Made by a program: the position numbers and the translations under genes. The notes beneath the pieces were generated by a model. The model saw only the letters and a list, made by a program, of their open reading frames with translations. It was not told the origin of the DNA and did not search any database. 64,000 nucleotides of DNA from Hydrogenophaga sp. (GTDB taxonomy: Bacteria > Pseudomonadota > Gammaproteobacteria > Burkholderiales > Burkholderiaceae_C): assembly GCF_011772445.1 (NCBI RefSeq), contig NZ_WVZN01000017.1, forward strand, positions 131,622 to 195,621, in the 5' to 3' direction. Shown in pieces: positions 39,108-49,189 of this stretch (the stretch's first letter is position 1; each line of letters starts with the position of its first letter).

Positions 39108-39677
39108 TCAGTTGCCAGCCTGTACATAGACGCGTCCCATGGCGTTGATGACGACGGAGGCGGTGGCCTCTGCTGCATGACTTGGTCGGATGGCGACTGA
39201 GGTCCGGCCTTTGCGCAGGGTGCCGTTCGCCCTGAACGTCAGCAGTGCGGGCCTGTTGTCGTCCGCCATTGACGCAATGCCTGTCGGCGCCTGGCGCTCC
39301 CGGATCACCGGCTCGCCAGTGTCCAGGGCGTCGTTGCCGTTGGTGTCGGAGAACACCATCCAGCCCATGGACCAGTCGTCCCCTGCGCTGCACGTGCCGT
39401 CCGCGGCCCGGGGGCACATCACCACCGGGCGGGAGGTGCGGGTGGCGGTGGAGCGGGCCAGGCGTACGTCCGCCGTCAGACTCTCGATGGTGGCGTCGGT
39501 ACGCCAGCGCTGCAGCAAGCCAGTGAACGAAGGTATGCCGATGCCGAGAAGGATGGCCAGGAGGGCGATAGCCGTCAGCAGCTCGATCAGGGCGAGGCCG
39601 TGGCCTGTCGCACCTCGGTGGCGAGCGTGGTGTGAAACGGATGGATGGTTGGGCAGGACGCCCTGAGAGCGGGTCAT
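39108..39677 (-). CDS. fimT: GspH/FimT-type pseudopilin, ribE-proximal cluster
   Basis: Pseudopilin of 189 aa, first gene of this cluster. Leader ends ...RGATGHG|LALIELLTAIALLAILLGIGIPSF; the +1 residue is Leu instead of Phe but Gly at -1 and Glu at +5 are kept. Family pattern follows: DVRLARSTATRTSRPVVMCPRAADGTCSAGDDWSMGWMVFSDTNGND. FimT/FimU proteins cap the minor-pilin complex, and some FimT proteins bind DNA in natural transformation. A 130-base gap separates it from ribD and may hold its promoter. Confidence 0.9.
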   Translation of the reverse strand: MTRSQGVLPNHPSVSHHARHRGATGHGLALIELLTAIALLAILLGIGIPSFTGLLQRWRTDATIESLTADVRLARSTATRTSRPVVMCPRAADGTCSAGDDWSMGWMVFSDTNGNDALDTGEPVIRERQAPTGIASMADDNRPALLTFRANGTLRKGRTSVAIRPSHAAEATASVVINAMGRVYVQAGN

Positions 39678-39807
39678 GGCCCGCGATGGTTCAGTCCTGG
39701 GGAGGCAAGCGCCCCTGCTCAGCGATGGGCTGTTTGGTCAAACGGATGTAGAACAAAGTCCTACTCTGTTTGAAGTAGATCTGGCCTGAGCGGTCGCCTT
39801 GGGGCAA
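39678..39807. other. Gap between ribD and the ribE-proximal pilus cluster
   Basis: Non-coding stretch of 130 bases, more AT-rich in its middle (around 39730-39790) than its surroundings. It contains GTTTG-GT-CAAAC (near 39732-39743) and is the only sizeable gap in which a promoter for the downstream fimT-to-pilE genes could lie. No convincing -35/-10 pair was found by eye. Confidence 0.4.
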
Positions 39808-40944
39808 TCAGAGGTTCGTGAGAAACGCGTCGCGCCCTTCGACCCTGGCGCGCAGCCGCAGGTCCGCGCCAATCGCTTGGCTGTCCAGCCACCGGAGGGC
39901 GACGCCATCGGCGAGGCGCTCCAGCGGGCCGAGGGGTGCCATGCCCGCGCCCTGCCCGAGCAGGCGGGGCGCCAGGTACACCAGGAGTTCGTCCACCCAA
40001 GCTTCTCGCAGCAGCGAGGCATTGAGCTTGGCTCCGGCCTCGACGTGCAACTCGTTCACCTCGCGCAGAGCCAGCTCGCGCAGCGCTGCGCCAAGGTCGA
40101 CTTTGCCTTTCTCTCCGGGCAGGGGGATGGTGTGGGCGCCGCGCTGTTGCAGCGCCTTGGCGCGCGATTCGGCAGGATCGGCATGGAAGAACCACAGGTT
40201 GCGCGGCAGGCCTCCATGGGGTGGTTCAAAGAGCCGCGCCGTGGGCGGCGTATCCAGGCGACTGTCGATCACGGCCAGATGCGGTTGCCGCACGAGACCA
40301 GGCAGTCGTGCATCGAGGCGGGGATTGTCTTCCAGCACGGTGCCTGCGCCCGTCAACACGGCGCAGGCCCGCGCGCGCCACCGATGCCCGTCTTCGCGGG
40401 CGGCCTCGCTCGTGATCCATTGGCTTTGTCCGTTGGGCAAGGCCGTGATGCCGTCGAGCGAGGCGGCGACCTTCATGCGGACCCAGGGCGTGCCTCGGAT
40501 CATGCGGCTGAAGAAACCGATGTTGAGTTCGCGGCTGCGGATGGCGGCGGGGTGGTCGGTGGGGAGCAGATCGACCTGGACGCCCGCGGCGCGCAGGCGC
40601 TCGAGCCCCTGGCCTGCCACGCGGGGGTTGGGGTCGGTCGTCGCCACGACGACGCGCGACACCTGCGCTGCGATCAAGGCATCGCAGCATGGCGGGGTGC
40701 GGCCAAAGTGGGAGCAAGGTTCCAGCGTGACATAGGCGGTGGCGCCCGCCACGGACTCGCCACGAGCGCGGGCGTCGCGCAAGGCCATCACCTCAGCGTG
40801 CGGGGCGCCGGCTTGCTGAGTGTGGCCCTCGCCAATTACGCGGTCCCCGGAGGCCACCAACACACAGCCGACACGCGGGTTTGGGTTCGAGAGGAGCAGA
40901 CTCCGTTCCGAGAGAAAAAGGCTCTTCGTCCAATGAGCATTCAT
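39808..40944 (-). CDS. ribD: Bifunctional riboflavin deaminase/reductase RibD
   Basis: Diaminohydroxyphosphoribosylaminopyrimidine deaminase and 5-amino-6-(5-phosphoribosylamino)uracil reductase of 378 aa. The N-terminal deaminase has NPNPRVGCVLV, zinc ligands H49-A-E51 and C77...C86 (TLEPCSHFGRTPPCC). The reductase half opens PWVRMKVAASLDGITAL. The ATG at 40944 leaves a shorter N-terminus than usual, lacking the typical D..M..AL lead-in. It begins only ten bases after the stop of the distal pilE, so it probably lies on the pilus transcript. It is cut off from ribE by a 7-kb second pilus cluster. Confidence 0.95.
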   Translation of the reverse strand: MNAHWTKSLFLSERSLLLSNPNPRVGCVLVASGDRVIGEGHTQQAGAPHAEVMALRDARARGESVAGATAYVTLEPCSHFGRTPPCCDALIAAQVSRVVVATTDPNPRVAGQGLERLRAAGVQVDLLPTDHPAAIRSRELNIGFFSRMIRGTPWVRMKVAASLDGITALPNGQSQWITSEAAREDGHRWRARACAVLTGAGTVLEDNPRLDARLPGLVRQPHLAVIDSRLDTPPTARLFEPPHGGLPRNLWFFHADPAESRAKALQQRGAHTIPLPGEKGKVDLGAALRELALREVNELHVEAGAKLNASLLREAWVDELLVYLAPRLLGQGAGMAPLGPLERLADGVALRWLDSQAIGADLRLRARVEGRDAFLTNL

Positions 40945-40954
40945 GTGGGCAAGC

Positions 40955-41413
40955 CTACCAGCAGGCTGCCCGACCTCCGGCTCCGCTGACGGTCTTGCCG
41001 CCCGTTTGGTCCAATCGCAGGGTGCCACATCGGGTGTCTCCGGCCTGGGCGGCGCCTGGGATCGCCTCCAGCGTGAAAGCGGTGGTGGTGGGAAAACCCG
41101 GAGCGAACTGCAGCGTGTACGTAGTGCCCAGGTCGGTTCTACAACTGAGCGCGGGCAACTGGGCCGTCGTCACTGCCGTGCCGCAATTCGCGCCGGTCAT
41201 GTCGTACCGCAGGCACGTGGTGTAGTTGCGCTCCATCCATTGCGCCAGTTCCATCATGCAGCCTGCCGCCGCCGCACGCCGGGTCTTTTGCACATAGGAC
41301 TGATAGCTGGGATAGGCGACCGAGGCCAGAATGGCCACGATCGCCACCACAATCATCAGTTCAATCAAGGTAAAGCCACGGACACGTCGAGGCAGGGGAT
41401 GTATCGGTTTCAT
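40955..41413 (-). CDS. pilE: Type IV pilin-like protein PilE, nrdR-proximal cluster
   Basis: Pilin-like protein of 152 aa with canonical signal [41 protein letters not shown]. Globular part has five cysteines (GCMMEL, TTCLRY, ANCG, LSCRTD, TRCGTL plus terminal ACW). It begins five bases after the pilY1 stop and ends ten bases before ribD. Sequence identity to the other PilE in this window is limited mainly to the signal and helix. Confidence 0.93.
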   Translation of the reverse strand: MKPIHPLPRRVRGFTLIELMIVVAIVAILASVAYPSYQSYVQKTRRAAAAGCMMELAQWMERNYTTCLRYDMTGANCGTAVTTAQLPALSCRTDLGTTYTLQFAPGFPTTTAFTLEAIPGAAQAGDTRCGTLRLDQTGGKTVSGAGGRAACW

Positions 41414-41418
41414 GCGGC

Positions 41419-44400
41419 TCAGTCCCGGATGATTTCACGCCATGACAAGCGGCCTTTTTGAGCCACGATGCCTGTGTTCACCTTGACGTCTTCGACGGTG
41501 CCTTTGGAGCCCCCAACCACGAGGCGGTCCCCGATCAGCAGCGCCTGCCCCGGCATGCCCACGCCCAAGTCAACCGATCCGATATACACCGAGGTGCCGT
41601 CGGGCAACCGGATGACGTCGTCGTTGAATCCGTTGGATTCGTTGATGTCGAAGAATGGCAGGCTCAAGCGAGCGCAGGTGAACGGATTGATGGCGTTCAG
41701 GTAGCCATTGCCACCGGGCTCGCAAAGGTTGCTGGCGTCCGGAATGATGCTGCTGCCGACGAGCGTCCATTCGGCCAGCTTGTAGGCTTGCGAGGCCGAC
41801 ACCATGCGTTCCCCGCGCTCGGGGAGATCGATGTAGCAGCCATCCCGGTTGGTCATGTCGCCCGCACTCGAAGCACTGAAGGCCCGCACCTTCCTTCCGC
41901 TGAACGTGCTGCTGATGAGCACCGTTCTTTGCGTCATGTTGGCCCGCCCGCCAACGGCCATGCCTCGATCGATGAAGCTGTACCAGGTCTGGGTGTCGGT
42001 ATTGACCGGGTCCCCGCCTTCGATGTATTTGCCGGTGCCGAAGAAGACGAACCGCTGGCCGAAGTTCGCGTCCGATTGCACGGGGTTGACCATGACCGTC
42101 ATGGGCGCCGTGATGGGTTGGAGTCGGTTGGAGGAATCCCTCGCCACAAAGACCGGGGCTGAATTGTTGGCCACGCCCCAGTCGGCGGGGTTGGCCGAAC
42201 TCAGATCGAACTTCCACACATTGCCGAACAGGTCGCCGGCGTAGACGAGGTCGGTGATGCCATCGTTGTTCTGGTCAAAGAGGCCAGGGGTCGCCAAGCC
42301 ATTGGAGCCCGTTACGGGCGTGACGATCTTTCGGATGACTTCGCCGGTGGCCACATCAAATGCATACAGGGCGGCGGAGCCGTTGGCGCTGTTGTAGCCA
42401 TTGCCCACCAGGGCCACCAGGCGGTCGTTGTTGGTGCGGGTCACGATGGGCCGTCCCAACATGTAACCCAGGTCGTTGTCTGTCGCGTTGAAGTACTCCC
42501 ACTTCACGTCCGCTGGGCCGAAGTTTGCGGGATCGGTGACATCCAGACCGAACAGCCCTTTGCCGCCTCTGCCCAACAATCCGACGAGGTAGACGCGGTC
42601 CGATGGCAGCCGTTTGGGCGTGAGGGCGATGTCCCCGTCGACGTAGTATTGATGGTTGGCGGTGTAGGAGGTGTTGGCCAGGTCTTTGAGGCGCGGCATG
42701 ACGGAGCTGGGGATGTAGCCGAAGAGTTCCGTGCCTGCCGGGGGCGTGGCCCCTACGATGGATTTGGGCGCGTGGAAGGCGTGCAACATCCCGTCATTGG
42801 CGCCGACAAATACGGTTTCTGTCGACGAACTGTAGGCGGGGGAGGAGTGCGCAACGTCACCCAGAACCGTCGTTCCGCGGCTGCGATAGATTGCTGCACC
42901 GCCCCTTCCGATTTCATTCGTCTGGTCGCCGCGTACGAAGTTGAACAGGCTCTCAGAATTGTTGAACAGTGCCTTCTCTGCCGGAGAAAGATTGGCCCAA
43001 AGGAAGACTTTCCCTTTGTTGGGACCGCTAATGTCGGAGTTGTAGACGATGCGGCGGCTGTTTGCAGGCGGAATCCTGCTCGCTGCATTCCACGACGTTT
43101 GATTGCTTACCCCATCGTTCGACGCCTGGTAGGCCACCAGATCGCCGGACCAGCCTTCAGGGTTGAAGGTGGCCTGGAACACGAACGTATCCAGTGACAA
43201 CGAGGTGCTGTTTGCGATGACGCCGCTGCCGCTCCCCTTGCTGGCACCGATGTTCTCCAGTGCGACGCGCAGTTGGTCCTTCAGCGTGCCGGGGTTCTGT
43301 ACGAGGAAATAAGTCTTGGGTGTCGGGTTGAGGTCGCTTGTGGGACTGTTCGTCCACTCGGACCGTCGGTTCGGGCCGAGGTTGGTGGAGTCGTCCTCGG
43401 GCGTGTAGCCTCCGTACTTGGCCAGGTACCACAACGGACCCTTCAACAGGCTTGCCCCGGAGGCCCCGGGAGTGAAGGTAAAGGTGCTGGCGACGCCCAG
43501 GCCCGGCAGAGAGCCGCAATCGGCGGGCATGGAGCTCACGTTGCAGTAGCCCGGTTCCCGACCTGGCGGCACGTTGAGGAAATAGGCCGGCGAGTTGGTT
43601 TCATCCCGGACCACCAGGTAGACGCCGTCCTTGGTGGTGCCAGAAACGACGTAACCCATGTTCTGCTGTATGCCACCGGCTTGGTAGGTGGCGGTCACGG
43701 TGACGGTCAGCGTGTTGTCGGCATTGGCCCTGATGACGTAGCGGGCAATGGCGTCCATGTCGTGGTCACCACCCTGCTCGACGTCTTCAAAGTTGATCTG
43801 GAAGGTCGCTTGGAAGCGGCCTCCATTGACTGCGGCGTTGTAGTCGCTGCCACTTGTGCCGGTGGAGTTGGCGATCTGCTCCACGTAGAAGTCCACGATC
43901 TGGTTTGTGGGTTGATAGGCGCCCTTGGTCGCCACGATGCCTGAGCCGCCGACAGATTTGGCGAACGGGACAAAGGAGATCTTGCGCCCGTTGGGCAGGG
44001 GAATTTCAAAGTTTGGCAACGGCGAACTCAGCGCGATGACGTACGAGTCGACAGTGACCTTGTGGGGGTTGACGTCGTTCGGCTTGGGCAGGTTGCGTAC
44101 GCCGGACGTCTTTGCCCAGTAGGCCACCGCCGCCGAGTAGTAGCTGCCCTGTTTGGTGGGCTCCTCCGGGGCCAGGCCCCGGATGTTGGCCATCGAAGTC
44201 ACATTTTTGGCCGTGGGGGCGGAGTCGTAGACGCTGTTCGATTCGCCGATGAACCGCAAGCCCGTGATGCTGGATGTGGCGCTGGCCGCTTCGATGCCGG
44301 TGATGAAGCCTGCGTAGGTCGCGGCGTTCAGCGAGGCGAGATTGCCCGCGGTGCCGAGGCTTGGTGGCGCAGCGTTGGCAAACGTCGAACCGGACATTTG

Positions 44401-45855
44401 GTCCGAATCAAAAGACGGGTTGATGTCCGAGATGACGAGGAAGTTTGCTCGAGAGCAATATGGGCGGTTCTGATAGGGGTCATCCCATGTCGCACTGCTC
44501 AGCCCCACCGCGGTGTCGTGCGTGCGGTTGCTGCTACCGCTGGGATCGAACGCGGGCAGCGGGGACCCGGATCCGGCAAAGTAACGCGCGCTCTCCAACA
44601 GCATTTCGCCGATCGGATTGCCCCAATCCACCAATTGTCCTTCCGTCGGCGCCTTGGCCGAGTCGGTATAAGGGCTCGACTTCCAGTACTCGTTGCTGCT
44701 GCTGCTCTGGTTGAACCCACGAATGCGCAAGCGGTTGAACGTGTCGACGATCGGCGCCGAGCCGCTCAAGAGCTGGCCGGTGTTGGCATTGACCTCGTTG
44801 GCAAAAGAGGACACCACCTTGCGAAGGCGCCCGCCCGACATATGCCGGTCGTAGCTGCCTGTCATCAAGCCGAAGAGCATGGCGTTGTTTTCGCCATATT
44901 CGTGAAGGAGACCAATGGGCTTGTATGACCCATTGGGATAGCGTTTGCACTCGTTGTGAAATGCCGTGGTGCAGACCTCGGCACGAACGGTAAAGTTCTC
45001 TTCTGCTCCGGTGCCATTGGGGAAGCTGCCCGAAGACAGTTCGTCAGCCAGCACCGGGCGCTCTTTCGAGGCCCATTCCCAGATGCGCTTGTCGCCGCCG
45101 ACGTTGCGACGGATGCGCAGCAAAGGAGGCAGGTTGCTGCAGTTGTTCAATGTCGCGCAACTGCGGTCGATGTTGCCCGTCAGGTTGCCGAAGAAATGCC
45201 GCCTGTTGCTGCTCGTGGGCAGATCCAGCGGCGTGTATTCCCGAATGTCGTAGCCGTCGGTCGAGACGCTGTGGTATTCCTTGCCCCAGCTGTGCGCGTC
45301 TTGTGGGATGTAGGCGCGGCGCAGAACGGTCTGCGTGGTGCTGTCGACATCGCGGAAGCCGCCATAGAGCACCTTGCGCAGGGCGTCAATGCGGCTGGTG
45401 GTGACGTAGTTCAGCCAGTTGCCCGACCATTCCGCCGCCCCGGTGCACTTGCCGAAGTTGGTGGTGCCTACTGCCCCGGCCTGGGACGTAGGCTGGAACA
45501 TTTCCGCGTTTTCCGTGGCGACTTCGGCGGCGCTGCCGATGGAATAGCTGCTGCTGTTGCCCAAGTAGGTGTAGCAGAGTGTCGAGTCGAACAGTCCGTA
45601 GTAATTGATAGAGGGCTTGAAACGCACATCAATGGCGCCATTGCCATCGATGTCAGATGCGTCGTTGTAGGCCTCGTAGAACAGCTTGTGGTCGCGCCCG
45701 GCGATCAGCATCGCCATGGGCGTAGCGCCAACCGTGGCACTGAGCGGGGTGTTGGGCCAGTTGAGCGCGTGGGCCGCTATGGTGAGTTGCGATCCTATGA
45801 TGGCTGAGAGGGCCAACCACTTCGCGGTTCGGTTGAGATGGGTCTGGGTCGACAT
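41419..45855 (-). CDS. pilY1: PilC/PilY1-family pilus tip protein, second type
   Basis: Pilus tip protein of 1478 aa with a signal peptide ending near AAHA-LNW (residue 30). The N-terminal half lacks the DxSGS adhesion motif and instead has [34 protein letters not shown], with a D68...D76 calcium-type loop. The C-terminal propeller has [16 protein letters not shown] and [25 protein letters not shown] near 1194-1214, with the calcium loop intact. GGGAGAA precedes the ATG at 45855; the frame is open further upstream but overlaps pilX. It is probably functionally distinct from the PilY1 at 33147-37016. Confidence 0.93.
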   Translation of the reverse strand: MSTQTHLNRTAKWLALSAIIGSQLTIAAHALNWPNTPLSATVGATPMAMLIAGRDHKLFYEAYNDASDIDGNGAIDVRFKPSINYYGLFDSTLCYTYLGNSSSYSIGSAAEVATENAEMFQPTSQAGAVGTTNFGKCTGAAEWSGNWLNYVTTSRIDALRKVLYGGFRDVDSTTQTVLRRAYIPQDAHSWGKEYHSVSTDGYDIREYTPLDLPTSSNRRHFFGNLTGNIDRSCATLNNCSNLPPLLRIRRNVGGDKRIWEWASKERPVLADELSSGSFPNGTGAEENFTVRAEVCTTAFHNECKRYPNGSYKPIGLLHEYGENNAMLFGLMTGSYDRHMSGGRLRKVVSSFANEVNANTGQLLSGSAPIVDTFNRLRIRGFNQSSSSNEYWKSSPYTDSAKAPTEGQLVDWGNPIGEMLLESARYFAGSGSPLPAFDPSGSSNRTHDTAVGLSSATWDDPYQNRPYCSRANFLVISDINPSFDSDQMSGSTFANAAPPSLGTAGNLASLNAATYAGFITGIEAASATSSITGLRFIGESNSVYDSAPTAKNVTSMANIRGLAPEEPTKQGSYYSAAVAYWAKTSGVRNLPKPNDVNPHKVTVDSYVIALSSPLPNFEIPLPNGRKISFVPFAKSVGGSGIVATKGAYQPTNQIVDFYVEQIANSTGTSGSDYNAAVNGGRFQATFQINFEDVEQGGDHDMDAIARYVIRANADNTLTVTVTATYQAGGIQQNMGYVVSGTTKDGVYLVVRDETNSPAYFLNVPPGREPGYCNVSSMPADCGSLPGLGVASTFTFTPGASGASLLKGPLWYLAKYGGYTPEDDSTNLGPNRRSEWTNSPTSDLNPTPKTYFLVQNPGTLKDQLRVALENIGASKGSGSGVIANSTSLSLDTFVFQATFNPEGWSGDLVAYQASNDGVSNQTSWNAASRIPPANSRRIVYNSDISGPNKGKVFLWANLSPAEKALFNNSESLFNFVRGDQTNEIGRGGAAIYRSRGTTVLGDVAHSSPAYSSSTETVFVGANDGMLHAFHAPKSIVGATPPAGTELFGYIPSSVMPRLKDLANTSYTANHQYYVDGDIALTPKRLPSDRVYLVGLLGRGGKGLFGLDVTDPANFGPADVKWEYFNATDNDLGYMLGRPIVTRTNNDRLVALVGNGYNSANGSAALYAFDVATGEVIRKIVTPVTGSNGLATPGLFDQNNDGITDLVYAGDLFGNVWKFDLSSANPADWGVANNSAPVFVARDSSNRLQPITAPMTVMVNPVQSDANFGQRFVFFGTGKYIEGGDPVNTDTQTWYSFIDRGMAVGGRANMTQRTVLISSTFSGRKVRAFSASSAGDMTNRDGCYIDLPERGERMVSASQAYKLAEWTLVGSSIIPDASNLCEPGGNGYLNAINPFTCARLSLPFFDINESNGFNDDVIRLPDGTSVYIGSVDLGVGMPGQALLIGDRLVVGGSKGTVEDVKVNTGIVAQKGRLSWREIIRD

Positions 45856-45878
45856 GGGGTTCTCCCTGTGCGCGGACT

Positions 45879-46409
45879 TCAATCTGTCGCGTAAATCGAC
45901 TGCAGCATGACAGCGGCCCTGTCGGCCCCCGCGTTGCTGCGCGCCGTGATGCGGTAGCGGCGGCAGGTCATTAGCACGCTGGAGCCAGGGAAGCACTCGA
46001 AGGTGTTTCCGAGGTATTCCACAAAATACTGCGGCGTGATGGTGACGGAGCCGCTGGCGACGGCGCCCGCCGAGCGCCAGCTATTGAAGGAAGCGTCGAG
46101 CCAACGGGGCGTTGCGGTCGGCACAGGGGCGGCGCATATGCCATTGTTGCAGCCGCTGGCCGGGGAAGGCTTGTTGGCTTCCACAAAGGCTTCTGCGTCG
46201 CGCAAGGCCGCCTCGGCGGCTTGGAACGACAGGCTGCGGTCATAGGTGTGCGCGGTCATCCGTTCTTCCAGCGTGACCGACCGCAGTCCATTGAGGCCGA
46301 CCAGCGACATGATGACCAGTAGCACCAACGCGATGACCAGGGCAATGCCTTGCTGCCGCCTGCGGCCCGGGCGAAAGGAGGCACGTGGTTGCAAGACTTG
46401 CCTCATCAA
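45879..46409 (-). CDS. pilX: Minor pilin assembly protein PilX, nrdR-proximal cluster
   Basis: PilX family protein of 176 aa: leader ...GRRRQQG|IALVIALVLLVIMSLVGLNGLRSVTLEERM, then SFQAAEAALRDAEAFVE, the characteristic PilX segment. Two Cys pairs are seen (ASGCNNGICA, FECFPG...LMTCRRYRI). Its start overlaps the pilW stop. 23 bases separate it from pilY1. Confidence 0.92.
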   Translation of the reverse strand: MMRQVLQPRASFRPGRRRQQGIALVIALVLLVIMSLVGLNGLRSVTLEERMTAHTYDRSLSFQAAEAALRDAEAFVEANKPSPASGCNNGICAAPVPTATPRWLDASFNSWRSAGAVASGSVTITPQYFVEYLGNTFECFPGSSVLMTCRRYRITARSNAGADRAAVMLQSIYATD

Positions 46410-47434
46410 AGGCTCCGGTTACGCACGCTGATCACCTGGAGGAGTTCGCGTTGAAGCGGTTGTTGATCGGTTCCGACGCTTTGAGCGGTCTGGAACACCA
46501 AACGCGCGCGGACGGCGACAACCTGCTGAGGGGCCGACACGGTCCAGTCGGTGATGGCGCTCGCATCCACCCACTCAGTGCCCAGGGCGCCGGACGCTGT
46601 GTTGCGCAGAAGATAGTTGATCTGCATATCGGTGACGCCCTCGGCGACTTCCTCGGACGCGCCCGCGGCATTCATCCGGTACAGCGAGCGCCCGCCGTCG
46701 GCCCTGTTGCCCACGTACCAGAAGGACGCGGTCAGTCGATTGATGAAGCCCCCGGGCGAAAATGTCTTGGTGGTGCCGGTTCCGCCGCAGACCGTGGGGA
46801 AGCCCAGGCCGATGGTGCAGTTGCCCGGAGCGGGCGGGGGAGCGCCTGCGGCAAACGTCAAATTGGCATTTGTGCCACTGTTGGCTGCGGTGATCTGAGC
46901 GATTACTGCGGTCTGCGGATCGCACACCATCACGATTTCACCCGTTTGCAGGCCGTGGTCGGCGGTTCCTGCCTGTACGACAGCGGTCGCCGCATCGTGG
47001 TTGGCCAGCATCACCCCGGTGTCCATCGCGCCTGTCAGCACCACGATGGCGTCGGTGCCATCGACGCGCTGTGTGGCGCCATTGCCCGTCGCCACGATAT
47101 CCGTGGCGACCTGATTGCCGTCGAACCCCCGAATGGGCCCCGCGTCCCAGTTGGATGACCACTGAGTGGCGCTGTTGTTCAGCACGTTGCCGATCGGCGT
47201 GGCGCCGCAGACATTGCCCCCCGCTAGCCGGATTTCGCGTGCCGTCAACTCAAACGCCAGCCGGGCGTTTTCTTGAAGTCTGGCGAGGTTGTCGTTCGTG
47301 CGGAAGGTTTGCTGGTTGGTCAGGAAGATGTTGAGGATGCCGCCGATGAGAAACAGCCCCAGGGCCAGGGCGACCATGAGCTCCACGAGGCTGAAGCCGG
47401 TGACGCGCCGGTGCAAAGACGCTGGGCCCTTCAC
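46406..47434 (-). CDS. pilW: Minor pilin PilW, nrdR-proximal cluster
   Basis: PilW family protein of 342 aa. Signal MKGPASLHRRVTG|FSLVELMVALALGLFLIGGILNIFL with Glu at +5; then QTFRTNDNLARLQENARLAFELTAREIRLAG, the strongly conserved PilW segment after the helix. C-terminal YLLRNTASGALGTEWVDA is typical. ATGA overlaps at both ends tie it to pilV and pilX. Confidence 0.93.
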   Translation of the reverse strand: MKGPASLHRRVTGFSLVELMVALALGLFLIGGILNIFLTNQQTFRTNDNLARLQENARLAFELTAREIRLAGGNVCGATPIGNVLNNSATQWSSNWDAGPIRGFDGNQVATDIVATGNGATQRVDGTDAIVVLTGAMDTGVMLANHDAATAVVQAGTADHGLQTGEIVMVCDPQTAVIAQITAANSGTNANLTFAAGAPPPAPGNCTIGLGFPTVCGGTGTTKTFSPGGFINRLTASFWYVGNRADGGRSLYRMNAAGASEEVAEGVTDMQINYLLRNTASGALGTEWVDASAITDWTVSAPQQVVAVRARLVFQTAQSVGTDQQPLQRELLQVISVRNRSL

Positions 47435-47934
47435 AGCCGGCTCCTGGTTTCAATGCGCTGTTGGCCTAGGCCACCCGCTCGCGAGTCGTCCCAGGTGATC
47501 TGGATAATGCATTCATTGGCGGCACCGGCACCGCAGAAGATGGCGCCGCAGGTTGTGTCGGCATCTCCCAGATTGTCTCGCAGGCTCAAAAGCCACTCAC
47601 GGCGATTGTTGTCAACCAGGGTGGGCTGATTGAACACACCGGCGCTGCAAGCAGGTTCGATGACTCCGTCGCCCCCGGCCGACCCAGTGTTGTACTGCTG
47701 CGAAGTGGCGGCGGTGCGGTCGGCCCTCATTGCGTCGAGCATGTAGTAGCTCAGCATCACTGCCTGGCTGCGCGCATAGGCGCTCTGGTTGGTCTTGAGC
47801 GCGTTGGCTTGCAGCCCCGCCATGCCCAGCAGGCCAAGGGCCAGGATCAGCACGGCCACCAGGACCTCGATCAGGCCTACGCCCGACTGTGATCGCCGCC
47901 GCAATTGCGAAGAGGATGCCATGGGGTTCGTCAT
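47431..47934 (-). CDS. pilV: Minor pilin PilV, nrdR-proximal cluster
   Basis: PilV family protein of 167 aa: MTNPMASSSQLRRRSQSG|VGLIEVLVAVLILALGLLGMAGLQ, then NQSAYARSQAVMLSYYMLDAMRADR, the classic PilV pattern. The ATG at 47934 is used; the frame continues upstream to a TTG overlapping fimT. The C-terminus carries several cysteines (EPACSAG, DTTCGAIFCG, NECIIQITW). Confidence 0.92.
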   Translation of the reverse strand: MTNPMASSSQLRRRSQSGVGLIEVLVAVLILALGLLGMAGLQANALKTNQSAYARSQAVMLSYYMLDAMRADRTAATSQQYNTGSAGGDGVIEPACSAGVFNQPTLVDNNRREWLLSLRDNLGDADTTCGAIFCGAGAANECIIQITWDDSRAGGLGQQRIETRSRL

Positions 47935-47939
47935 GGTGA

Positions 47940-48542
47940 TCAGAGAGGACAAGCCGCGTCGACGTTCGCCGGAGTCGTGGAACTGATGCGGCCCGACGGC
48001 GTAATGGTGATGTCGCGCGCGCGACGGTCATTGCCCAGTGCCGTCGCCGAGGTGCATACCCGGATGCGGCCTCCCTGCGCGGCACCCGCCAGGGTCCGGG
48101 ACGTGCCATCAGCGGCGAACGAGACGAAGTTGGCCAAGGCAGCGTCGCCCACGACGCTCATGCCGGTGGGCGCTGCGTTGAAGTGGGCCACGATGGTTTC
48201 CCCGGCGTCGACCTCAGCGCTGGCGCCGGCCCGCGTCACGTCGACGAAAGCGATCCAGCCTTGTTGCCAGCTCCCCGCGTCGGTACAGGTCGCGCCATCG
48301 GTGCTCTTGCACAGGGTGACCCGCCCGCCGCGGCGAATGGCTTCGCTGCGGGTAAACGTCAGCGCCCCGACGAAGTCATTGGTCACTGTCGTTAAGCGAC
48401 TGGAGGCAATGAATGATTGAAACCCTGGCACGGCGATCGCCAAAATAATCGCCAGCACGGCCACGGTGACCATGAGCTCGATCAGCGAAAAACCCCGCGC
48501 CTCGGGGCGGTTCGGGGGGCGTCTGGTTAGCGAATGTTTCAC
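47940..48542 (-). CDS. fimT: GspH/FimT-type pseudopilin, nrdR-proximal cluster
   Basis: Pseudopilin of about 200 aa, first gene of the second cluster. I place the start at GTG 48542 (VKHSLTRRPPNRPEARG|FSLIELM), which gives a 17-residue leader; there is no ATG between it and one at 48716 that would add an atypical 58 residues. Family pattern: FTRSEAIRRGGRVTLCKSTDGATCTDAGSWQQGWIAFVD, with the Cys pair, and the C-terminal RDITITPSGRI. About 180 bases upstream, before nrdR, are free for a promoter. Confidence 0.87.
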   Translation of the reverse strand: MKHSLTRRPPNRPEARGFSLIELMVTVAVLAIILAIAVPGFQSFIASSRLTTVTNDFVGALTFTRSEAIRRGGRVTLCKSTDGATCTDAGSWQQGWIAFVDVTRAGASAEVDAGETIVAHFNAAPTGMSVVGDAALANFVSFAADGTSRTLAGAAQGGRIRVCTSATALGNDRRARDITITPSGRISSTTPANVDAACPL

Positions 48543-48723
48543 GCCCGGATTGTCGGCGGGGCGCTTCAAACCACTGGCCAAAGGCGCCGAAGTGCCAAAT
48601 AAGCGAGACGAACGGTTTGCAAGCCTCAGGAAGAGCAATACGCCATTTTTAGTATTTCCGCTCCGCTCGAAAAGGAAGCATCGGCACATCCACCAACCGG
48701 CGCAGGGGCGAACCACCTCGTCG

Positions 48724-49173
48724 TCACCGCTTCACCTCATCCACCAACGCCCTGAACTCGTCAATATCCTCAAAACTCCGGTACACGCTGGCAAACCGGA
48801 TATACGCCACCTTGTCGAGCTTCTTCAACTCGCGCATCACCATCTCCCCGATGCGATTGGCCGGCACCTCGCGCGCGCCCAGGTTCAGCAGCTTTTCCTC
48901 GATGCGCTCGATCGCCGCATCGACCTGCTCGATGCTCACCGGGCGCTTGCGCAGCGCCAGCGCGATGGAGGCCCGCAGCTTGTCGGGCACGAACTCCACG
49001 CGGCGACCATCCTTCTTCACCACCATGGGGAAGCTGACGTCAGGCCGCTCGTAGGTGGTGAAGCGCTTCTCGCAGTGACCGCAGCGGCGGCGGCGGCGGA
49101 TGAAGTCGGCGTCTTCCGAGACGCGGGTCTCGACGACCTGGGTCTCGAGATGGCCGCAGAAGGGGCACCGCAT
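48724..49173 (-). CDS. nrdR: Transcriptional repressor NrdR
   Basis: ATP/dATP-sensing repressor of ribonucleotide reductase genes, 149 aa. The zinc ribbon is C3-x2-C6...C31-x2-C34, followed by [25 protein letters not shown] into the ATP-cone domain (residues ~49-139). Length and sequence are standard. It starts 16 bases after the glyA stop and is probably co-transcribed with it. Confidence 0.97.
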   Translation of the reverse strand: MRCPFCGHLETQVVETRVSEDADFIRRRRRCGHCEKRFTTYERPDVSFPMVVKKDGRRVEFVPDKLRASIALALRKRPVSIEQVDAAIERIEEKLLNLGAREVPANRIGEMVMRELKKLDKVAYIRFASVYRSFEDIDEFRALVDEVKR

Positions 49174-49189
49174 CGCCGCCGCTCCTGGT

